Positions 8,366-17,652 are shown, numbered from the stretch's first letter. The stretch is DNA of 52,991 nucleotides from Bacteroides sp. UBA7335 (GCA_002471185.1 DKPL01000021.1:58356-111346), one strand, 5' to 3'. Translations and numbers: made by a program. The notes: a model not told the origin generated them from the sequence alone.

Positions 8366-9229
8366 ATGAATAAATTAAATGGCTTTCTTTACGGCTTACT
8401 GTCTTCCGCTTCTTTTGGTCTTATTCCGCTATTTACCATTCCTATTATGTGGCAAGGAATGGGGTTTGAATCCATTTTAGTTTATCGCTTTTTGTTTGCA
8501 ACTTTAGCCTTGGCGGCTTTAATGTTGCTCAATAAAGAGTCATTTGCCATTACGAAACGTGATGTCCCATCTTTAATGTTGCTCTCATTTTTTTACTTAA
8601 TGTCTGCTTTGTTTTTATTTTGGGGATATAAATATATGCCCAGTGGCATTGCTACTACGCTCCACTTTATGTATCCCGTACTTACCACAATTATTATGAT
8701 GTTATTTTTTCAGGAGAAAAAATCATTGTGGAGGGTGTTTGCTATTTTATTAGCGATCATAGGTGTTTATTTTCTATCTACCGAGCAGGAATCTAGCAGT
8801 GTAAGTATCATTGGAGTTATCATTGTATTGCTATCTGCTTTGGCTTACGCTCTTTATTTAGTTACCATTGGTCAAGTAAAAGTAGGACAAATGAAAGGTA
8901 TTAAATTGACTTTCTATGTGTTTCTGTTTGGCTCTATTTTCTTGACAATTGGTACCGGCTTAACCGGTACAATACAGCCTATTAACAATTGGAGTGTGGC
9001 AGGCAATTTAATAATGCTTGCTCTTATTCCTACAGTAATCTCCAATTTAGCCTTAGTGCGTGCAGTCAAATCTATCGGATCTACTTTAACCTCTGTATTG
9101 GGGGCTATGGAACCAGTGACAGCCGTTTGTGTTGGCATTGGTATGTTTCACGAGCCTTTTACTGCTGGTATTTGCTTTGGTATTGCCCTTATTATTACCG
9201 CAGTAACTGTTATCATCCTAAAGCAATAA
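8366..9229 (+). CDS. EamA-family (drug/metabolite transporter superfamily) inner-membrane permease
   Basis: Integral membrane protein (287 aa) with about ten hydrophobic segments arranged as two EamA repeats. The first runs from residue 5 to about 135 and the second from about 145 to the C-terminus. The repeat hallmarks are visible: a conserved aromatic/Pro region around YMPSGIATTLHFMYPVL and, in the second half, a Gly-Ala-Met-Glu-Pro segment (LGAMEPVTAV). The family includes exporters of amino acids, metabolites and drugs. Neither neighbour points to a substrate, so none is assigned. It converges on the S46 peptidase gene with only six bases between the stops. Confidence 0.87.
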   Translation: MNKLNGFLYGLLSSASFGLIPLFTIPIMWQGMGFESILVYRFLFATLALAALMLLNKESFAITKRDVPSLMLLSFFYLMSALFLFWGYKYMPSGIATTLHFMYPVLTTIIMMLFFQEKKSLWRVFAILLAIIGVYFLSTEQESSSVSIIGVIIVLLSALAYALYLVTIGQVKVGQMKGIKLTFYVFLFGSIFLTIGTGLTGTIQPINNWSVAGNLIMLALIPTVISNLALVRAVKSIGSTLTSVLGAMEPVTAVCVGIGMFHEPFTAGICFGIALIITAVTVIILKQ

Positions 9230-9235
9230 CAGCGT

Positions 9236-11383
9236 TTATTTTAGCTTTAACTCTCGAATAATATTTTCGGCCTCGCCATACTTTTCGATGATAAACAGCA
9301 TATAGCGAACGTCTACTCCAATGCAGCGTTGAGCATTGGGTTCAAATGCTACATCGCTACTCATGCCTTCCCAGTTGCCATCAAAAGCGAGTCCTATAAG
9401 TTCGCCTTTGCCATTGAACATAGCGCTACCCGAGTTTCCTCCTGTAATGTCATTGTTTGAGATGAAGCAGACATGCATATCGCCATCATCTTTATCGATA
9501 TATTTACCATAGTCTCGTTTGCTAAAAAGCTCCAATAGGCGGGCTCCAATTTTGAAATCGGGGTCTCCCCAATGTTCTTTGACCTTTTCGATGATACCCA
9601 ACGGTGTAGTGTAATAGTTATAAAACACACCATTGTTGGGTGAGTAGCCGCCTACCGTACCAAAACTCAAACGCATAGTCGAGTTGGCATCCGGATAGAA
9701 ATTCTTATTTGCATACATTCTTCGCATTGCATCGTTGAGTAGGCGTTCTCCTTGTTCAATTTTACTGTTAGTTTCAACCATCGATTGGCTCATGTCGTAG
9801 TAGCTAACAATTAATTCGATAGCCATATCTATTGCCGGGTCTTCAATGATTTGAAAAGTCGTGTCTTGTTCCAAGAAACGCTGCAAGGCTCGGGCTGATG
9901 TTACCTCCGAGTGTGCATATAACGAGTCTACATACATCGAAACACTTCCATTGTATAGCGTATCTATTTGTGCATATATTGCAGGCAGATACTTAGCATC
10001 TACCTGTTTTTGGTAAGCCTCTATCATAGCTTTAAATACCTCCTTATCTACCTCAATATCTAAGTTCTCATATTTATCTATAATGCTATTTAGGCTTCTT
10101 ATTACCTCTTTTTCTTCGCCTTCAAAGTCGAGGTTGAGTATTTCGAGAGCCACTTGAACCAATTCGGGGCCATTCATGAAAGCTTCTGTGAAATAGGAAA
10201 GTGCATGATTGGTTTCACTACGTTGGTCGTACTCCAACCTGAGTGAAGTCAATAGATGAAGAAGCTTCTCACGTTCTTTAGGGTTCGCTTCAATCCAGCG
10301 TTGCAAGGTTGCCTCTTGCATTCTTTTCTTTTCGAGTATCTTTAGTTTCTGGATGGAGCTATTCTTTCCAATGCTATTTTTCCAGTAGTTTGAGCTTTCG
10401 TCGTATTTACTACTGTATTTGATGCGAATGCTGTCATTCTCAATCATTTCTCGTTTCCAAATCTCTTGTTTCACTCCACGCATATCAATCATGGCTTGAT
10501 TCATGCCATTCATCATTTCTTCTATGCCATACGATGAAAGATAACGCTCTGTGGTACCCGGATATCCTAACGTCATGCAAAAAGAACCACTTTGGTAGCC
10601 ATCAAGCGAAATGGGTGCTACATAATCGGGGCGATAGGGGATATTCTCGGGTGAGTAGTCAGCCGGCTGATTGTTTTTGTCGGCGTAGATACGAAAAACA
10701 CAGAAATCACCGGTATGGCGTGGCCACATCCAGTTGTCGGTATCCCAACCAAATTTTCCCACGTGTGAAGGTGGTGCAAAAACCAAGCGCACATCGTTGT
10801 AGTCGCGGTAGATTGATAACCAAAATTCATTTCCTCCATAATAGGTATCTACCACTCCAACCAAAGTTGTGTCTTTGCGACTCACCTCATCGGCTATTTC
10901 ACGCGAAATAGAATCAATTATTTGTGTACGCATCTCCTCGCTCGTGTCAAAGGTTACATCTTTGAGCACTCGTTTGGTTACATTTTCAGTCCGAAGCAAA
11001 AAACGCACGTAAAGTTCGGGGTTGGGCAGTTCTTGGTTTAAACTATCGGCTATATATCCATCTTGTAAAATGTCAAAATCGACTGTAGAGTGTTGCTGAA
11101 TACTACTAAAGCCACAGTGGTGATTAGTGAATACCAACCCATTGTCTGATACTACTACACCCGAACAAAACCCTCCAAAGCTAACTACAGCGTTTGTCAG
11201 TGAATGATGCTTGGGACTATATACTTTATCAAAAGGCATTTGTAGTCCCATCTCTTTCATGGTAGACCGCAATTGCTTGTTGATGTTTCCAAGTAGCCAC
11301 ATTCCTTCATCGGCAAACGATGAAAGAGTGCATAACGAGAATATAAGTACGAAAAGTGATCTTAATACCATAGTAGTTATCAT
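9236..11383 (-). CDS. S46 dipeptidyl-peptidase, DPP7-like
   Basis: Periplasmic or surface serine exopeptidase (715 aa) releasing N-terminal dipeptides, part of the peptide-feeding system of Bacteroidales. A signal peptide precedes ADEGMW (cleavage near residue 24). The chymotrypsin-like fold is split by a helical insert. The catalytic His lies in FTNHHCG (85-91), an Asp in the stretch DTDNWMWPRHTGDF, and the Ser in GGNSGS (Ser651). In S46 enzymes the residue in FD-x-NW sets specificity: Arg in DPP11 (acidic P1) and Gly in DPP7. Here it is Gly669 (FDGNW), so DPP7-like preference for hydrophobic P1 is inferred. It is the last gene of the ruvB operon, 17 bases after DUF389. Met5 is an alternative start. 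Confidence 0.9.
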   Translation of the reverse strand: MITTMVLRSLFVLIFSLCTLSSFADEGMWLLGNINKQLRSTMKEMGLQMPFDKVYSPKHHSLTNAVVSFGGFCSGVVVSDNGLVFTNHHCGFSSIQQHSTVDFDILQDGYIADSLNQELPNPELYVRFLLRTENVTKRVLKDVTFDTSEEMRTQIIDSISREIADEVSRKDTTLVGVVDTYYGGNEFWLSIYRDYNDVRLVFAPPSHVGKFGWDTDNWMWPRHTGDFCVFRIYADKNNQPADYSPENIPYRPDYVAPISLDGYQSGSFCMTLGYPGTTERYLSSYGIEEMMNGMNQAMIDMRGVKQEIWKREMIENDSIRIKYSSKYDESSNYWKNSIGKNSSIQKLKILEKKRMQEATLQRWIEANPKEREKLLHLLTSLRLEYDQRSETNHALSYFTEAFMNGPELVQVALEILNLDFEGEEKEVIRSLNSIIDKYENLDIEVDKEVFKAMIEAYQKQVDAKYLPAIYAQIDTLYNGSVSMYVDSLYAHSEVTSARALQRFLEQDTTFQIIEDPAIDMAIELIVSYYDMSQSMVETNSKIEQGERLLNDAMRRMYANKNFYPDANSTMRLSFGTVGGYSPNNGVFYNYYTTPLGIIEKVKEHWGDPDFKIGARLLELFSKRDYGKYIDKDDGDMHVCFISNNDITGGNSGSAMFNGKGELIGLAFDGNWEGMSSDVAFEPNAQRCIGVDVRYMLFIIEKYGEAENIIRELKLK

Positions 11384-11400
11384 TAAGGGGGTAATCGTTA

Positions 11401-12756
11401 TTACTCAATAATCAGTCTAAGTTTTTGACTATTCATGCGAGCCTTTAGCCACTGATCTATTTTAGTTAGCTCATTTTTATTGATGGTTTTATCAGCCGAG
11501 AGCAAAGCTACCTCAATAGTATCTCTTTTCATGGTAGCTAGATTCGTTTCAATCATTCCCGATATGGCTACATTTTTTATTTCAGGGAAGAGTGCCTTGA
11601 TTTCTGCCATCAGTGAACTATTGGTGTTATCATAACTTTTATAGCGTTGTAGCTCAGCCTCTAATTTCCCAATCTGAGCTCTTTGCTCCTGCAAGCGCTG
11701 TTCGCTATTCTTATAAAAATCTTCCATCAACATAGCACGTACCGAGGTGATGTCGAGTTGATTATTATTGATGCCTTGCAGTACGGTTAGTTTGGTATCT
11801 CCCAACTGATATTTTTTCATCATATCGCGGGCAATAGCTAAAGAGACCTCTGGTATGTCTTCACCCAATAAGACTACTCTAATCTCTTTCTCTTCAAAAT
11901 TGATTTTTCTATCTACCACTTGTGAGTTCTCAAAACTGAGTTGTTCGCTGATGAACTTATTGGCAGCAGACTCATAAAAGGTAGACTTGATAATGTCTAT
12001 TGTTAAATAGATGGCTGGTGCCATTGTCAGAACTGCAATTAATATGATATATCGCTTTACTGTTGATTCTCGTTTTTTATCAACAAACTCTTTGCGCTTA
12101 AAGTGCATCACCCGTACCCCGATAAAAGTGGCAACACTGATAAATACAGAATTAATAAAATAGAGATAGAAAGCCCCCAAAAAATAAACTAAGTTGCCCG
12201 ATGCTATACCATATCCTGCTGTACACAATGGAGGCATCAATGCTGTAGCAATGGCTACTCCCGGAATTACATTCCCTTTTTCTTTGGTAGAAAGCGCCAC
12301 TACACCGGCCATACCACCCAATAATGCGATGAATACGTCATAAATTGAAGGCGAAGTTCGTGCTAATAACTCTGATCGAGCTTCGGCTATAGGGGTAAAC
12401 AAGAAATAGACAGTAGCTGTAACTACGCAAAACATTGTGGTAATGAAGTAACTCTTTAACGAGCGTTTCATCAATTCAAAATCATTCATTCCTACAGATA
12501 ATCCCACACCCATGATTGGCCCCATCAGCGGTGAAATCAACATGGCTCCGATAATTACTGCCGTAGAGTTTACATTAAGTCCTAACGAAGCCATAAATAC
12601 TGCAAAAATAAGAATCCAAAGATTAGCTCCTTTAAACTCAACCCCTTTACGAATCGATTCAATGGTTTTTATTTCATCTTCTTTATCTTTTCGAAGGTCG
12701 AGATATTCATTGATGAACTTACGGATGGCGAGTGCATTGCGTGGATCTGTCTTCAT
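11401..12756 (-). CDS. DUF389 family membrane protein
   Basis: Predicted inner-membrane protein (451 aa) of the DUF389 (TIGR00341) family, function unknown. Residues about 50-260 hold several membrane segments with the family core SLGLNVNSTAVIIGAMLISP and a following Gly/Pro-rich segment. After the last segment comes a soluble region of about 190 residues. It includes a likely coiled coil (LQEQRAQIGKLEAELQRY) and a final domain rich in basic and acidic residues. The gene begins three bases after the flippase stop, so translation is probably coupled, and it is followed 17 bases later by the peptidase gene. Nothing visible assigns a substrate or partner. Confidence 0.85.
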   Translation of the reverse strand: MKTDPRNALAIRKFINEYLDLRKDKEDEIKTIESIRKGVEFKGANLWILIFAVFMASLGLNVNSTAVIIGAMLISPLMGPIMGVGLSVGMNDFELMKRSLKSYFITTMFCVVTATVYFLFTPIAEARSELLARTSPSIYDVFIALLGGMAGVVALSTKEKGNVIPGVAIATALMPPLCTAGYGIASGNLVYFLGAFYLYFINSVFISVATFIGVRVMHFKRKEFVDKKRESTVKRYIILIAVLTMAPAIYLTIDIIKSTFYESAANKFISEQLSFENSQVVDRKINFEEKEIRVVLLGEDIPEVSLAIARDMMKKYQLGDTKLTVLQGINNNQLDITSVRAMLMEDFYKNSEQRLQEQRAQIGKLEAELQRYKSYDNTNSSLMAEIKALFPEIKNVAISGMIETNLATMKRDTIEVALLSADKTINKNELTKIDQWLKARMNSQKLRLIIE

Positions 12757-12759
12757 AGG

Positions 12760-14205
12760 CTATTTCTTTACGAAACGGTTGATAATTGGAATTTGTTTTA
12801 ATGGCAAATCGCGTTTTATGATGAAAGCGATGAAAATGAATAGTAAGAATGTGCGAAACACTAGTCTGATAGCTACATTTTCAATAGGAATACACTCACC
12901 TGCGCCATAAATGATTAAAGCAAAAAGAACATAAGTGCCGATGCCTTTTAAATCGTACCCGATGGGGTATTTCTTTTGTCCCACAAAATAAGAGAGCAAC
13001 ATAGCAATGGCATATCCGGTAAATCCTGCCCATGCACAAGCCATGTAACCATAAATTGGAATTAAAAAGATATTCATTGCAATTACAATGATGCAAGCGG
13101 TTAATGAGAAATAGGCTCCCCAACGAGTATCATCAGTGAGTTTATACCAAAATGATAGGTTAAAATAGATACCCATAAACATCTCTGCAATCATTACAAT
13201 AGGAATGACTCGGAGTCCTTCCCAATAATCTCTACCAATAAGGTATTTTAGAATATCTAGATAAAACATTACTGCCAGAAAACCCAAAAGGGCAAAGATG
13301 ATAAAGAACTTCATGGCTTGTGCATACATCGTCCGGTTATCTTTCTCTTTGCTTTTGCCAAAAACAAAGGGTTCGTAAGCGAAACGGAAGGCTTGAATAA
13401 ACATAGCCATAATCATTGCTATCTTGCTGGTAGCGCCATAGATACCCAGTTGAACATCTGCTGCGGCTTTGTCGGGATATACAAAAGGAAAGATGATACG
13501 GTCGGCGACTTGATTGAGTATGCCTGCTATGCCTAATATCATGATGGGAAATGAGTAGCTCAACATTCGCTTCATTAGTGCTTTGTCCAACTGGTAATGA
13601 AATCCCCAAAGCTGTGGCAGTAAGCAGATCATGACCACCGATGTGCAAATCAGGTTAATTAGAAAAGCAGCACCTACATTGGTACCCTTTAGTATCACAA
13701 AATAGACAATATTGAGAACAATGCTAGTGATGATGAAAAGCATTTTTAATGCGGCAAAGCGTATAGGACGTTTTTGATAGCGCAAGTAGGCAAACGGAAT
13801 ACTTTGTATGGCATCCATTGCAATAACGATAAGCATCATCCCTAAAAACCAAGGATGATCGCCAAATCCCATTGTGCGGGCGATGGGGTTGAGAAATAGC
13901 AAGCAGAGCACCAAGAATGATACCGATATCATTCCTACCGTAAGTAAGGTGGTAGAGTAAACCTTTACCGGGTCTTCTCCTTCTTTGTTTGCAAATCGAA
14001 AGAACCCTGTTTCCATGCCACAAGTTAGCAACACCAAAAGTAGTGCTGTGATGGCATACATCTGGGTAATAACTCCATAATCGCCGGTTGAGGCGGGCAT
14101 GGTAAGGGTATAAATAGGTACCAACAAGTAGTTGAGAAATCGACCAACAATGCTGCTGATACCATATATGGCGGTGTCTTTGACTAAAGATTTGAGTTCT
14201 GCCAT
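12760..14205 (-). CDS. Polysaccharide-type lipid-linked oligosaccharide flippase (MATE/Wzx superfamily)
   Basis: Membrane protein (481 aa) with about 12-14 hydrophobic segments and the polysaccharide-biosynthesis/MATE-like N-terminus: a Lys-rich start, then SIVGRFLNYLLVPIYT with the conserved Arg-Phe and Pro. It ends in the basic tail RDLPLKQIPIINRFVKK. Family members flip undecaprenyl-linked sugars or other lipid-linked precursors across the inner membrane. No glycosyltransferase or capsule genes are nearby, so it could serve a general envelope pathway rather than a capsule locus. It starts 25 bases after ruvB and runs straight into DUF389. Confidence 0.83.
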   Translation of the reverse strand: MAELKSLVKDTAIYGISSIVGRFLNYLLVPIYTLTMPASTGDYGVITQMYAITALLLVLLTCGMETGFFRFANKEGEDPVKVYSTTLLTVGMISVSFLVLCLLFLNPIARTMGFGDHPWFLGMMLIVIAMDAIQSIPFAYLRYQKRPIRFAALKMLFIITSIVLNIVYFVILKGTNVGAAFLINLICTSVVMICLLPQLWGFHYQLDKALMKRMLSYSFPIMILGIAGILNQVADRIIFPFVYPDKAAADVQLGIYGATSKIAMIMAMFIQAFRFAYEPFVFGKSKEKDNRTMYAQAMKFFIIFALLGFLAVMFYLDILKYLIGRDYWEGLRVIPIVMIAEMFMGIYFNLSFWYKLTDDTRWGAYFSLTACIIVIAMNIFLIPIYGYMACAWAGFTGYAIAMLLSYFVGQKKYPIGYDLKGIGTYVLFALIIYGAGECIPIENVAIRLVFRTFLLFIFIAFIIKRDLPLKQIPIINRFVKK

Positions 14206-14230
14206 GTATTGTTAGGTTGTCTTTTTTGAG

Positions 14231-15253
14231 TTAAAATAGGGTAGACTGCGTACCAAACGAAACTCTACCCAAGTGTTTATAGGCTAAGTCGGTTACTTCG
14301 CGTCCACGTGGTGTACGTTTCAGAAATCCCTCTTTGATGAGGAATGGCTCGTACACCTCTTCAATCGTTCCCGGATCTTCGCCCAAGGCTGTTGCGATGG
14401 TTGTCAGACCTACCGGTCCTCCTTTGAATTTGTCAATGATGGTCAGCAATATTTTATTGTCTATCTCATCTAGTCCATATTTGTCTATATTCAACGCTTC
14501 CAACGAGAAATCGGCAATCTCAGTATCGATAGAACCGGTACCTTTTACTTGTGCAAAATCGCGCACGCGGCGAAGCAGTGCATTGGCAATACGAGGAGTT
14601 CCGCGACTGCGTGAAGCAATTTCTCCAGCTGCCGGAATGGAGCAGGGGACATTGAGTATGGACGCTGAGCGACGAATAATACCACTCAATATATCATCAT
14701 CGTAATATTCTAAATGTAGGTTGATGCCAAAGCGAGCACGTAGTGGGGCAGTGAGTAGTCCACTTCGAGTGGTGGCACCTACCAAAGTAAACGGATTTAA
14801 ATCAATTTGTATACTACGAGCCGATGGACCTTTATCAATCATAATATCGATGCGGTAATCTTCCATAGCCGAATAGAGATACTCTTCAACAACCGGTGAT
14901 AAACGATGAATTTCGTCGATAAACAACACGTCATTGGGTTCAAGGCTGGTAAGTACACCTGCCAAGTCTCCCGGTTTGTCGAGTACCGGACCCGATGTCA
15001 CCTTAAATCCTACGCCTAATTCATTAGCGATGATATTAGACAACGTTGTTTTACCCAATCCCGGAGGACCATGTAGCAACACATGGTCGAGGGCTTCGCC
15101 ACGCAAGCGGGCAGCTTGCACAAAGATGCGCAAGTTCTCCACTACTTTCTCCTGGCCGCTAAAATCGTCAAAATTCAAAGGGCGTAGCGCATTCTCAAAA
15201 TCACGTTCTCTCTTTGAAAGTTGTTGATCGCGTATATCAAAACTATCTTCCAT
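14231..15253 (-). CDS. ruvB: Holliday junction branch migration ATPase RuvB
   Basis: Motor subunit of the RuvABC resolvasome (340 aa), a hexameric AAA+ ATPase that drives branch migration with RuvA. All landmarks are present: LRPLNFDDFSGQ near the N-terminus (23-34), Walker A HGPPGLGKTT (61-70), Walker B FIDEIHRLSP (111-120), the ATTRSGLL sensor-1 region (160-167) with the following RARFG, and SRGTPRIANALLRRVRDF in the middle domain. A winged-helix C-terminus ends with GREVTDLAYKHLG. Length is normal. It is the first gene of a four-gene minus-strand operon and has a -7 box 24 bases upstream. Confidence 0.98.
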   Translation of the reverse strand: MEDSFDIRDQQLSKRERDFENALRPLNFDDFSGQEKVVENLRIFVQAARLRGEALDHVLLHGPPGLGKTTLSNIIANELGVGFKVTSGPVLDKPGDLAGVLTSLEPNDVLFIDEIHRLSPVVEEYLYSAMEDYRIDIMIDKGPSARSIQIDLNPFTLVGATTRSGLLTAPLRARFGINLHLEYYDDDILSGIIRRSASILNVPCSIPAAGEIASRSRGTPRIANALLRRVRDFAQVKGTGSIDTEIADFSLEALNIDKYGLDEIDNKILLTIIDKFKGGPVGLTTIATALGEDPGTIEEVYEPFLIKEGFLKRTPRGREVTDLAYKHLGRVSFGTQSTLF

Positions 15254-15276
15254 ACCTTCTATTTCGTTACAGACAA

Positions 15277-15284
15277 CAAACTTA
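15277..15284 (-). promoter_or_regulatory. -7 element (TAAGTTTG) for the ruvB operon
   Basis: On the minus strand TAAGTTTG matches TAnnTTTG and ends 24 bases before the ruvB ATG. It is the only such match between ruvB and the terminator at 15453, so it probably drives ruvB, the flippase, DUF389 and the peptidase. Confidence 0.5.
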
Positions 15285-15452
15285 GATAAAAATTCCGAGT
15301 TATAAGGGGGTATCTATCCTAAATCTTTACTAAAGCAACTTATGTTTTATCAAATAGCACAATGTTACTTTGAAGTACAACATCCTATTTACATTTTTCG
15401 TACCGATTCTTTTTTAAGAAAGGGAGTGTTGGTAGTTATCTAGTATAAAAAA

Positions 15453-15483
15453 ACGCTGCACAATCATTTAGATTAGGCAGCGT
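15453..15483 (-). terminator. Intrinsic terminator after the LOG-SIS-PfkB operon
   Basis: ACGCTGC (15453-15459) pairs with GCAGCGT (15477-15483); the inner stem AATC/GATT flanks a five-base loop. Read on the minus strand the hairpin is followed by seven T residues. It lies just downstream of the PfkB stop. Confidence 0.9.
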
Positions 15484-15501
15484 CATATACTCTCTTGTTA
15501 C

Positions 15502-16425
15502 TTACAAGCTGTTTTCTTTAGCAAACTCCATAGAAATATTGTTGCTGAGGCTTTTACACGAATCTGCAGAAAAGCGTATGCCGCAATCAATAATTCTTTC
15601 CCACCAATTATCGGCAAGGTTTCCCAAGTCACGGTGGCGAATGTCATATTTAAGCAGTCCGTAAACCACGCCTGCGTTGAAGTTATCGCCCGCACCCACA
15701 GTGCTAACTGTTGGTATGCTGGCTACTACAAAGTTTTTATTGCACATACGTGTGCGTAGCACCACCTCTTTTGCACCTGCTGTACAGATAAAGTTCGGAC
15801 AGTAGAATTTGATTTTATCTTTGTATATTTTATCTGCATCGCGCAAGCCATACATGTAGAAGAAGTCATCATCCGATCCTCGTACGATATCTGCATATTC
15901 TAGGTTTTCGATGATAGTTGGTGCCAACTTCATAGCCTCGTTTTTGTGTGTACTTCTGAAGTTTGGGTCGTAGTACACAATGGCTTTTTTCTCGCGTGCT
16001 ATCTCCAATAGTTCTACTACTTTTTCACGCAATACCGGGTTTAGCGCAAAGTACGAGCCAATTACAACAATATCATCCTCTTGTATCTTAGGTAATATCA
16101 CGTCTAGTCGCTGACTGGGGTAGTCTTTGTAAAATAAATATTCAGCATTGCTTTGTTCATCGAGAAATGCCAGTGATACAGGCGATTTTCCGTCTGGAAA
16201 AACATTAACGTACTCCGTTGTCATGCCATTGTCGCGCATAAACTGTAGAATAGTCTTTCCTACACGGTCGTTACCGGTTTCGCTGATAAATGAAACATCA
16301 GCACCTACTCGTGCCAGCGAAACCATTCCGTTGAATACCGACCCTCCGGGAATGGCCGCTGTAGGCTGACCATTCTCGAAGATGATGTCGTAAATTGTTT
16401 CGCCTATACCAATTACTTTTCGCAT
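15502..16425 (-). CDS. PfkB-family sugar kinase
   Basis: Ribokinase-like carbohydrate kinase (307 aa). The N-terminal PfkB signature is seen at PGGSVFNGMVSLARVG (26-41) and the C-terminal signature at GAGDNFNAG (244-252), where Asp247 is the expected catalytic base and GAGD forms the anion hole. The middle includes YYDPNFRS (151-158), typical of fructokinase- and ribokinase-like members. The substrate cannot be read from sequence. Its first codons overlap the last 13 bases of the arabinose-5-phosphate isomerase-like gene, so the two are translationally linked and may act on related sugars. A strong terminator follows its stop. Confidence 0.88.
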   Translation of the reverse strand: MRKVIGIGETIYDIIFENGQPTAAIPGGSVFNGMVSLARVGADVSFISETGNDRVGKTILQFMRDNGMTTEYVNVFPDGKSPVSLAFLDEQSNAEYLFYKDYPSQRLDVILPKIQEDDIVVIGSYFALNPVLREKVVELLEIAREKKAIVYYDPNFRSTHKNEAMKLAPTIIENLEYADIVRGSDDDFFYMYGLRDADKIYKDKIKFYCPNFICTAGAKEVVLRTRMCNKNFVVASIPTVSTVGAGDNFNAGVVYGLLKYDIRHRDLGNLADNWWERIIDCGIRFSADSCKSLSNNISMEFAKENSL

Positions 16426-17018
16426 AGTTCTCTTGATTTTTCGCCCAAGTAACCACCGTGATGGCGCTTAGAGTACTCTTCTATGGTAAATTCTGTTTTC
16501 ACTTGAGTTTGAACTACCAGAATATCACCAATTACAGTCATGGCTGTAGTCGACGTAGTGGGAGTCATGCCTAGTGTACAAACCTCATCGGGTTTACCTG
16601 TACTTAGACAGACATCTGCATTGTTGGCTAACGGACTTTCTGGGTTTCCGGTGATAACAATAAATTTTAAGTTTGGATTTAGATTGTGTGCTAAGTGAGT
16701 AAGTTCTACAATTTCACGCGTCTTTCCAGAGTTCGATATCAATAGCAGAACATCATTTTCTTGCAAGATACCCAAGTCGCCATGTTGTGCTTCGCTTGGG
16801 TGTAGAAACACAGACGGGATACCAGTAGAGCAAAAAGTCGTAGCAATGTTCATCGCTATTTGTCCGGCTTTACCCATACCACTAGTAACTAATTTCCCAC
16901 GCTTGTTGTGCACCTGCTCTACAATCAAGTCTACCGCCTTTTCATAAGCATCGGTTACGGGAATGTTTAATACGGCTTGCGCCTCTTTTTGCAATAGTTG
17001 GTTAATAGAATTAATCAT
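16413..17018 (-). CDS. kdsD: SIS-domain phosphosugar isomerase, arabinose-5-phosphate isomerase-like (single domain)
   Basis: Single SIS domain (201 aa) without the CBS pair found in E. coli KdsD/GutQ. The KdsD hallmarks are present: VTSGMGKAGQIA (44-55), HPSEAQHGDLGI (73-84), ISNSGKTREI (94-103) and the PTTSTTAMTVIGD segment in the second half. KdsD converts ribulose-5-phosphate to arabinose-5-phosphate, the first step to Kdo for lipid A core. A single-domain enzyme of this kind is known in Bacteroides fragilis, which supports the assignment. The alternative is another SIS isomerase such as a hexulose-6-phosphate isomerase. It overlaps the LOG gene by four bases (ATGA) and PfkB by 13 bases. 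Confidence 0.78.
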   Translation of the reverse strand: MINSINQLLQKEAQAVLNIPVTDAYEKAVDLIVEQVHNKRGKLVTSGMGKAGQIAMNIATTFCSTGIPSVFLHPSEAQHGDLGILQENDVLLLISNSGKTREIVELTHLAHNLNPNLKFIVITGNPESPLANNADVCLSTGKPDEVCTLGMTPTTSTTAMTVIGDILVVQTQVKTEFTIEEYSKRHHGGYLGEKSRELCEK

Positions 17019-17551
17019 ATCCTTGTTATTTCAGTAAGTTGTTCTATAGAATTTGCTACCAAGAAATAGCTTGACAGGTTGTGTCTCATAAATCCTTTTT
17101 GTGCCATTTCATCGAGCATTTTTAGTAATGTGTCGTAAAAACCATTTTGATTGTAAAGAATCACTTTTTTACTGTGATAGCCGATAGAGGCAGCTGCCAC
17201 TACATGAAATATCTCATCTAATGTGCCTACACCTCCGGGTAGTGCTATCAGATAATCGGAGAGTTCAACCAGGATGTCTTTGCGGTCGCTTAGGTTGCAA
17301 GTAGGAATTGTTTTATCAAGCAGATGGCTTACTCTTCCTTTCTCCTCTAGTTTAGTTGGTACTACACCGATAACCTTTCCACCAGCCGATTTTACTGCTT
17401 GTGCTACACATTCCATCAGTCCTAAATCGGCTCCACCATAAACCAAAGTATTACCCTTTTCACCGATCCATTGTCCTACTTGTGCTGCATGCTCAAAGTA
17501 CGAAGAATCCATTTTATCCGATGCTGCGCAAAATACTCCTATCTTTATCAT
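17015..17551 (-). CDS. LOG-family nucleotide 5'-monophosphate phosphoribohydrolase (TIGR00730)
   Basis: Rossmann-fold LOG-like protein (178 aa). Visible motifs are GGADLGLMECVA (39-50) and the LOG signature PGGVGTLDE (105-113). Characterised members hydrolyse N-glycosidic bonds of nucleoside or cytokinin monophosphates and release ribose-5-phosphate; many bacterial ones act as AMP or purine/pyrimidine monophosphate hydrolases. It is the first gene of the overlapping LOG-SIS-PfkB unit. Ribose-5-phosphate is one step from the ribulose-5-phosphate used by the SIS protein, so a metabolic link is possible but only inferred. The gene is divergent from the M16 protease gene. Confidence 0.88.
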   Translation of the reverse strand: MIKIGVFCAASDKMDSSYFEHAAQVGQWIGEKGNTLVYGGADLGLMECVAQAVKSAGGKVIGVVPTKLEEKGRVSHLLDKTIPTCNLSDRKDILVELSDYLIALPGGVGTLDEIFHVVAAASIGYHSKKVILYNQNGFYDTLLKMLDEMAQKGFMRHNLSSYFLVANSIEQLTEITRI

Positions 17552-17619
17552 AAACTATGGCTTGTTAATATAGTTGACAAATATCTATAAATTTAGATTA
17601 ACTACAATAAGTTTTATTG

Positions 17620-17627
17620 TATTTTTG
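17620..17627 (+). promoter_or_regulatory. -7 element (TATTTTTG) for the M16 protease gene
   Basis: An exact TAnnTTTG match 26 bases before ATG 17653. It decides the start: the upstream TTG at 17617 would overlap this promoter, so translation should begin at 17653. Confidence 0.55.
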
Positions 17628-17652
17628 CAGCTTAACAAAGAATATAACAGAG

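Noticed and set aside
9221..9247. Terminator between EamA and S46 peptidase genes
   Set aside because: Only AAGC/GCTT and ATAA/TTAT pair, with mismatches and a U-tract inside the stem; too weak to call.
17617..17652. TTG start for the M16 protease (12 extra codons)
   Set aside because: The TTG overlaps the -7 element TATTTTTG (17620-17627); the family N-terminus begins at ATG 17653.
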